From SHYR01 sp034406555 (GTDB lineage: Bacteria; Chloroflexota; Dehalococcoidia; UBA2979), in NCBI GenBank assembly GCA_034406555.1, contig DASCRM010000111.1, forward strand, positions 1-6,038: a DNA stretch of 6,038 nucleotides, written 5' to 3'. The notes beneath the pieces are model-generated. The model saw only the letters and a program-made list of their open reading frames with translations. It was not told the origin of the DNA and searched no databases. Position 1 is the first letter of the stretch. Every line of letters begins with the position of its first letter. This document shows positions 5,247-6,038 of this stretch, in pieces. The translations under genes were made by a program, and so were the position numbers.

Positions 5247-6038
5247 TTACGTGTACTGGTACTCCGGGGACGCCACGATCAACTGGATCATGCGGCCGAT
5301 GCGAGCCTCGCTCTCGCTGCGCTCGTCGTCGTCACCGAAGGTGAGCGCGCCGTCAGCGTCCGCGAACTCGCGTAGCACAGTGCGCGTCTCGTCGCTCGCC
5401 TCGAACGTGCCGGTGAGGTCGAGACACTGGTCGACGAACTGCTCCGGATCGACCGGCTCACCGGACGCGCTAATGCGGGCGACGATCGATCGCATCCCGG
5501 GCTTCTTGGTGTCCATCACCTGGTCGACCGCGAAGTTCACCCGCTCGGTGAGCGTGCCGCCATCGACCCACTCCTTGCCGGTGTGCCAGCCCTCGACGGA
5601 GGGCGGGTCAAGCAGCTTCTGGCCCATCACCACGATGGCCCCGGCGAGGCCGGCGACGGCGGGGCCGGGAATCGGGTCCGACCCGGCGAGCTTGAGCGCA
5701 CCGCCAACGAGTTCTGTTGGGCTCTTCACGCGCTTGAACCGCGCTTCCTTGAAGAAGTCGGCGTTGAGCAGTGTGCGCATCACCGCCCGCATGTCGCCGT
5801 CCGACTCGGTGAACGACTTCATGAGCATCTCGATCGCGGCGGGGTCGAGCGCCTCCGTCTCGCTCCAGGACGGCACCTGAGGCTCATCAGCGACGAAGAA
5901 GTTGTAGAGGTGCCGTGAGATGAATCGAGCGCAGTCGTCCTGCTGCACGATGATATCGATGATGTCCTCGCCGTTGAGGTTGCCACTGTGGCCGAGGAAC
6001 GTCTTCTCACTGTCATCATGGTCCGCGGGGTCGTAGCG
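5247..6038 (-). CDS. DUF1800 family protein, C-terminal part (5' end beyond window)
   Basis: The last 263 codons of a DUF1800 protein; the frame is open to the right edge, and family members are usually about 450-600 residues, so the N-terminal part is missing. The fragment starts RYDPADHDDSEKTFLGHSGN, which matches the typical 'HD-x-G-x-K-x-FLG' segment before the GxxDIIDIIL helix. It continues with CARFISRHLYNFF (36-48 of the fragment), DMRAVMRTLLNADFF, VKSPTELVGGAL (104-115), GQKLLDPPSVEGW (139-151), RVNFA, and ends with the family-like IQLIVASPEYQYT. A GTG at 5948 falls inside this homology and is not the real start. The function is unknown; DUF1800 genes are routinely found directly upstream of DUF1501 genes, as here, and the two are thought to act together. 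Whether this protein has an export signal cannot be seen. Confidence 0.94.
   Translation of the reverse strand, partial: RYDPADHDDSEKTFLGHSGNLNGEDIIDIIVQQDDCARFISRHLYNFFVADEPQVPSWSETEALDPAAIEMLMKSFTESDGDMRAVMRTLLNADFFKEARFKRVKSPTELVGGALKLAGSDPIPGPAVAGLAGAIVVMGQKLLDPPSVEGWHTGKEWVDGGTLTERVNFAVDQVMDTKKPGMRSIVARISASGEPVDPEQFVDQCLDLTGTFEASDETRTVLREFADADGALTFGDDDERSESEARIGRMIQLIVASPEYQYT

Overview
This is a GC-rich bacterial chromosome segment packed with protein-coding genes. Six genes on the minus strand run in one direction, from the right edge to about position 1216. One plus-strand gene runs into them from the left. I see no rRNA, tRNA, CRISPR array or insertion sequence, and no gap longer than about 50 bases. 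Strong G/C preference at third codon positions produces many long false open frames on the opposite strand. The organism cannot be named from the sequence. A high-GC environmental bacterium, possibly Chloroflexota or a similar lineage, is a low-confidence guess from base composition and gene content.

Layout in the direction of minus-strand transcription (right to left): the C-terminal 263 codons of a DUF1800 protein (cut by the right edge); a complete DUF1501 protein; a six-bladed NHL-repeat beta-propeller protein; a small nucleotidyltransferase-fold (MNT-like) protein; a HEPN-domain protein; and a beta-keto acid cleavage enzyme (BKACE/DUF849). Spacings are 46, 45 and 29 nt, followed by two stop/start overlaps, so the six genes look like one operon. 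At the left edge a plus-strand MFS transporter, missing its first residues, ends tail-to-tail with the BKACE gene in a 4-bp overlap.

DUF1800 and DUF1501 genes are a well-known adjacent pair of uncertain function. The NHL propeller probably belongs with them, because the NHL and DUF1501 proteins start with the same seven residues (MTSNGNG) although they are otherwise unrelated. The DUF1501 protein lacks the twin-arginine export signal common in this family. The MNT/HEPN pair resembles a HEPN-MNT toxin-antitoxin module, but the nucleotidyltransferase has lost key active-site residues and the HEPN protein lacks a canonical RX4-6H motif, so it may be a degenerate or repurposed pair. The main points for follow-up are the shared N-terminal tag, the degenerate MNT/HEPN pair inside the operon, and the unusual active-site motifs of the BKACE protein.
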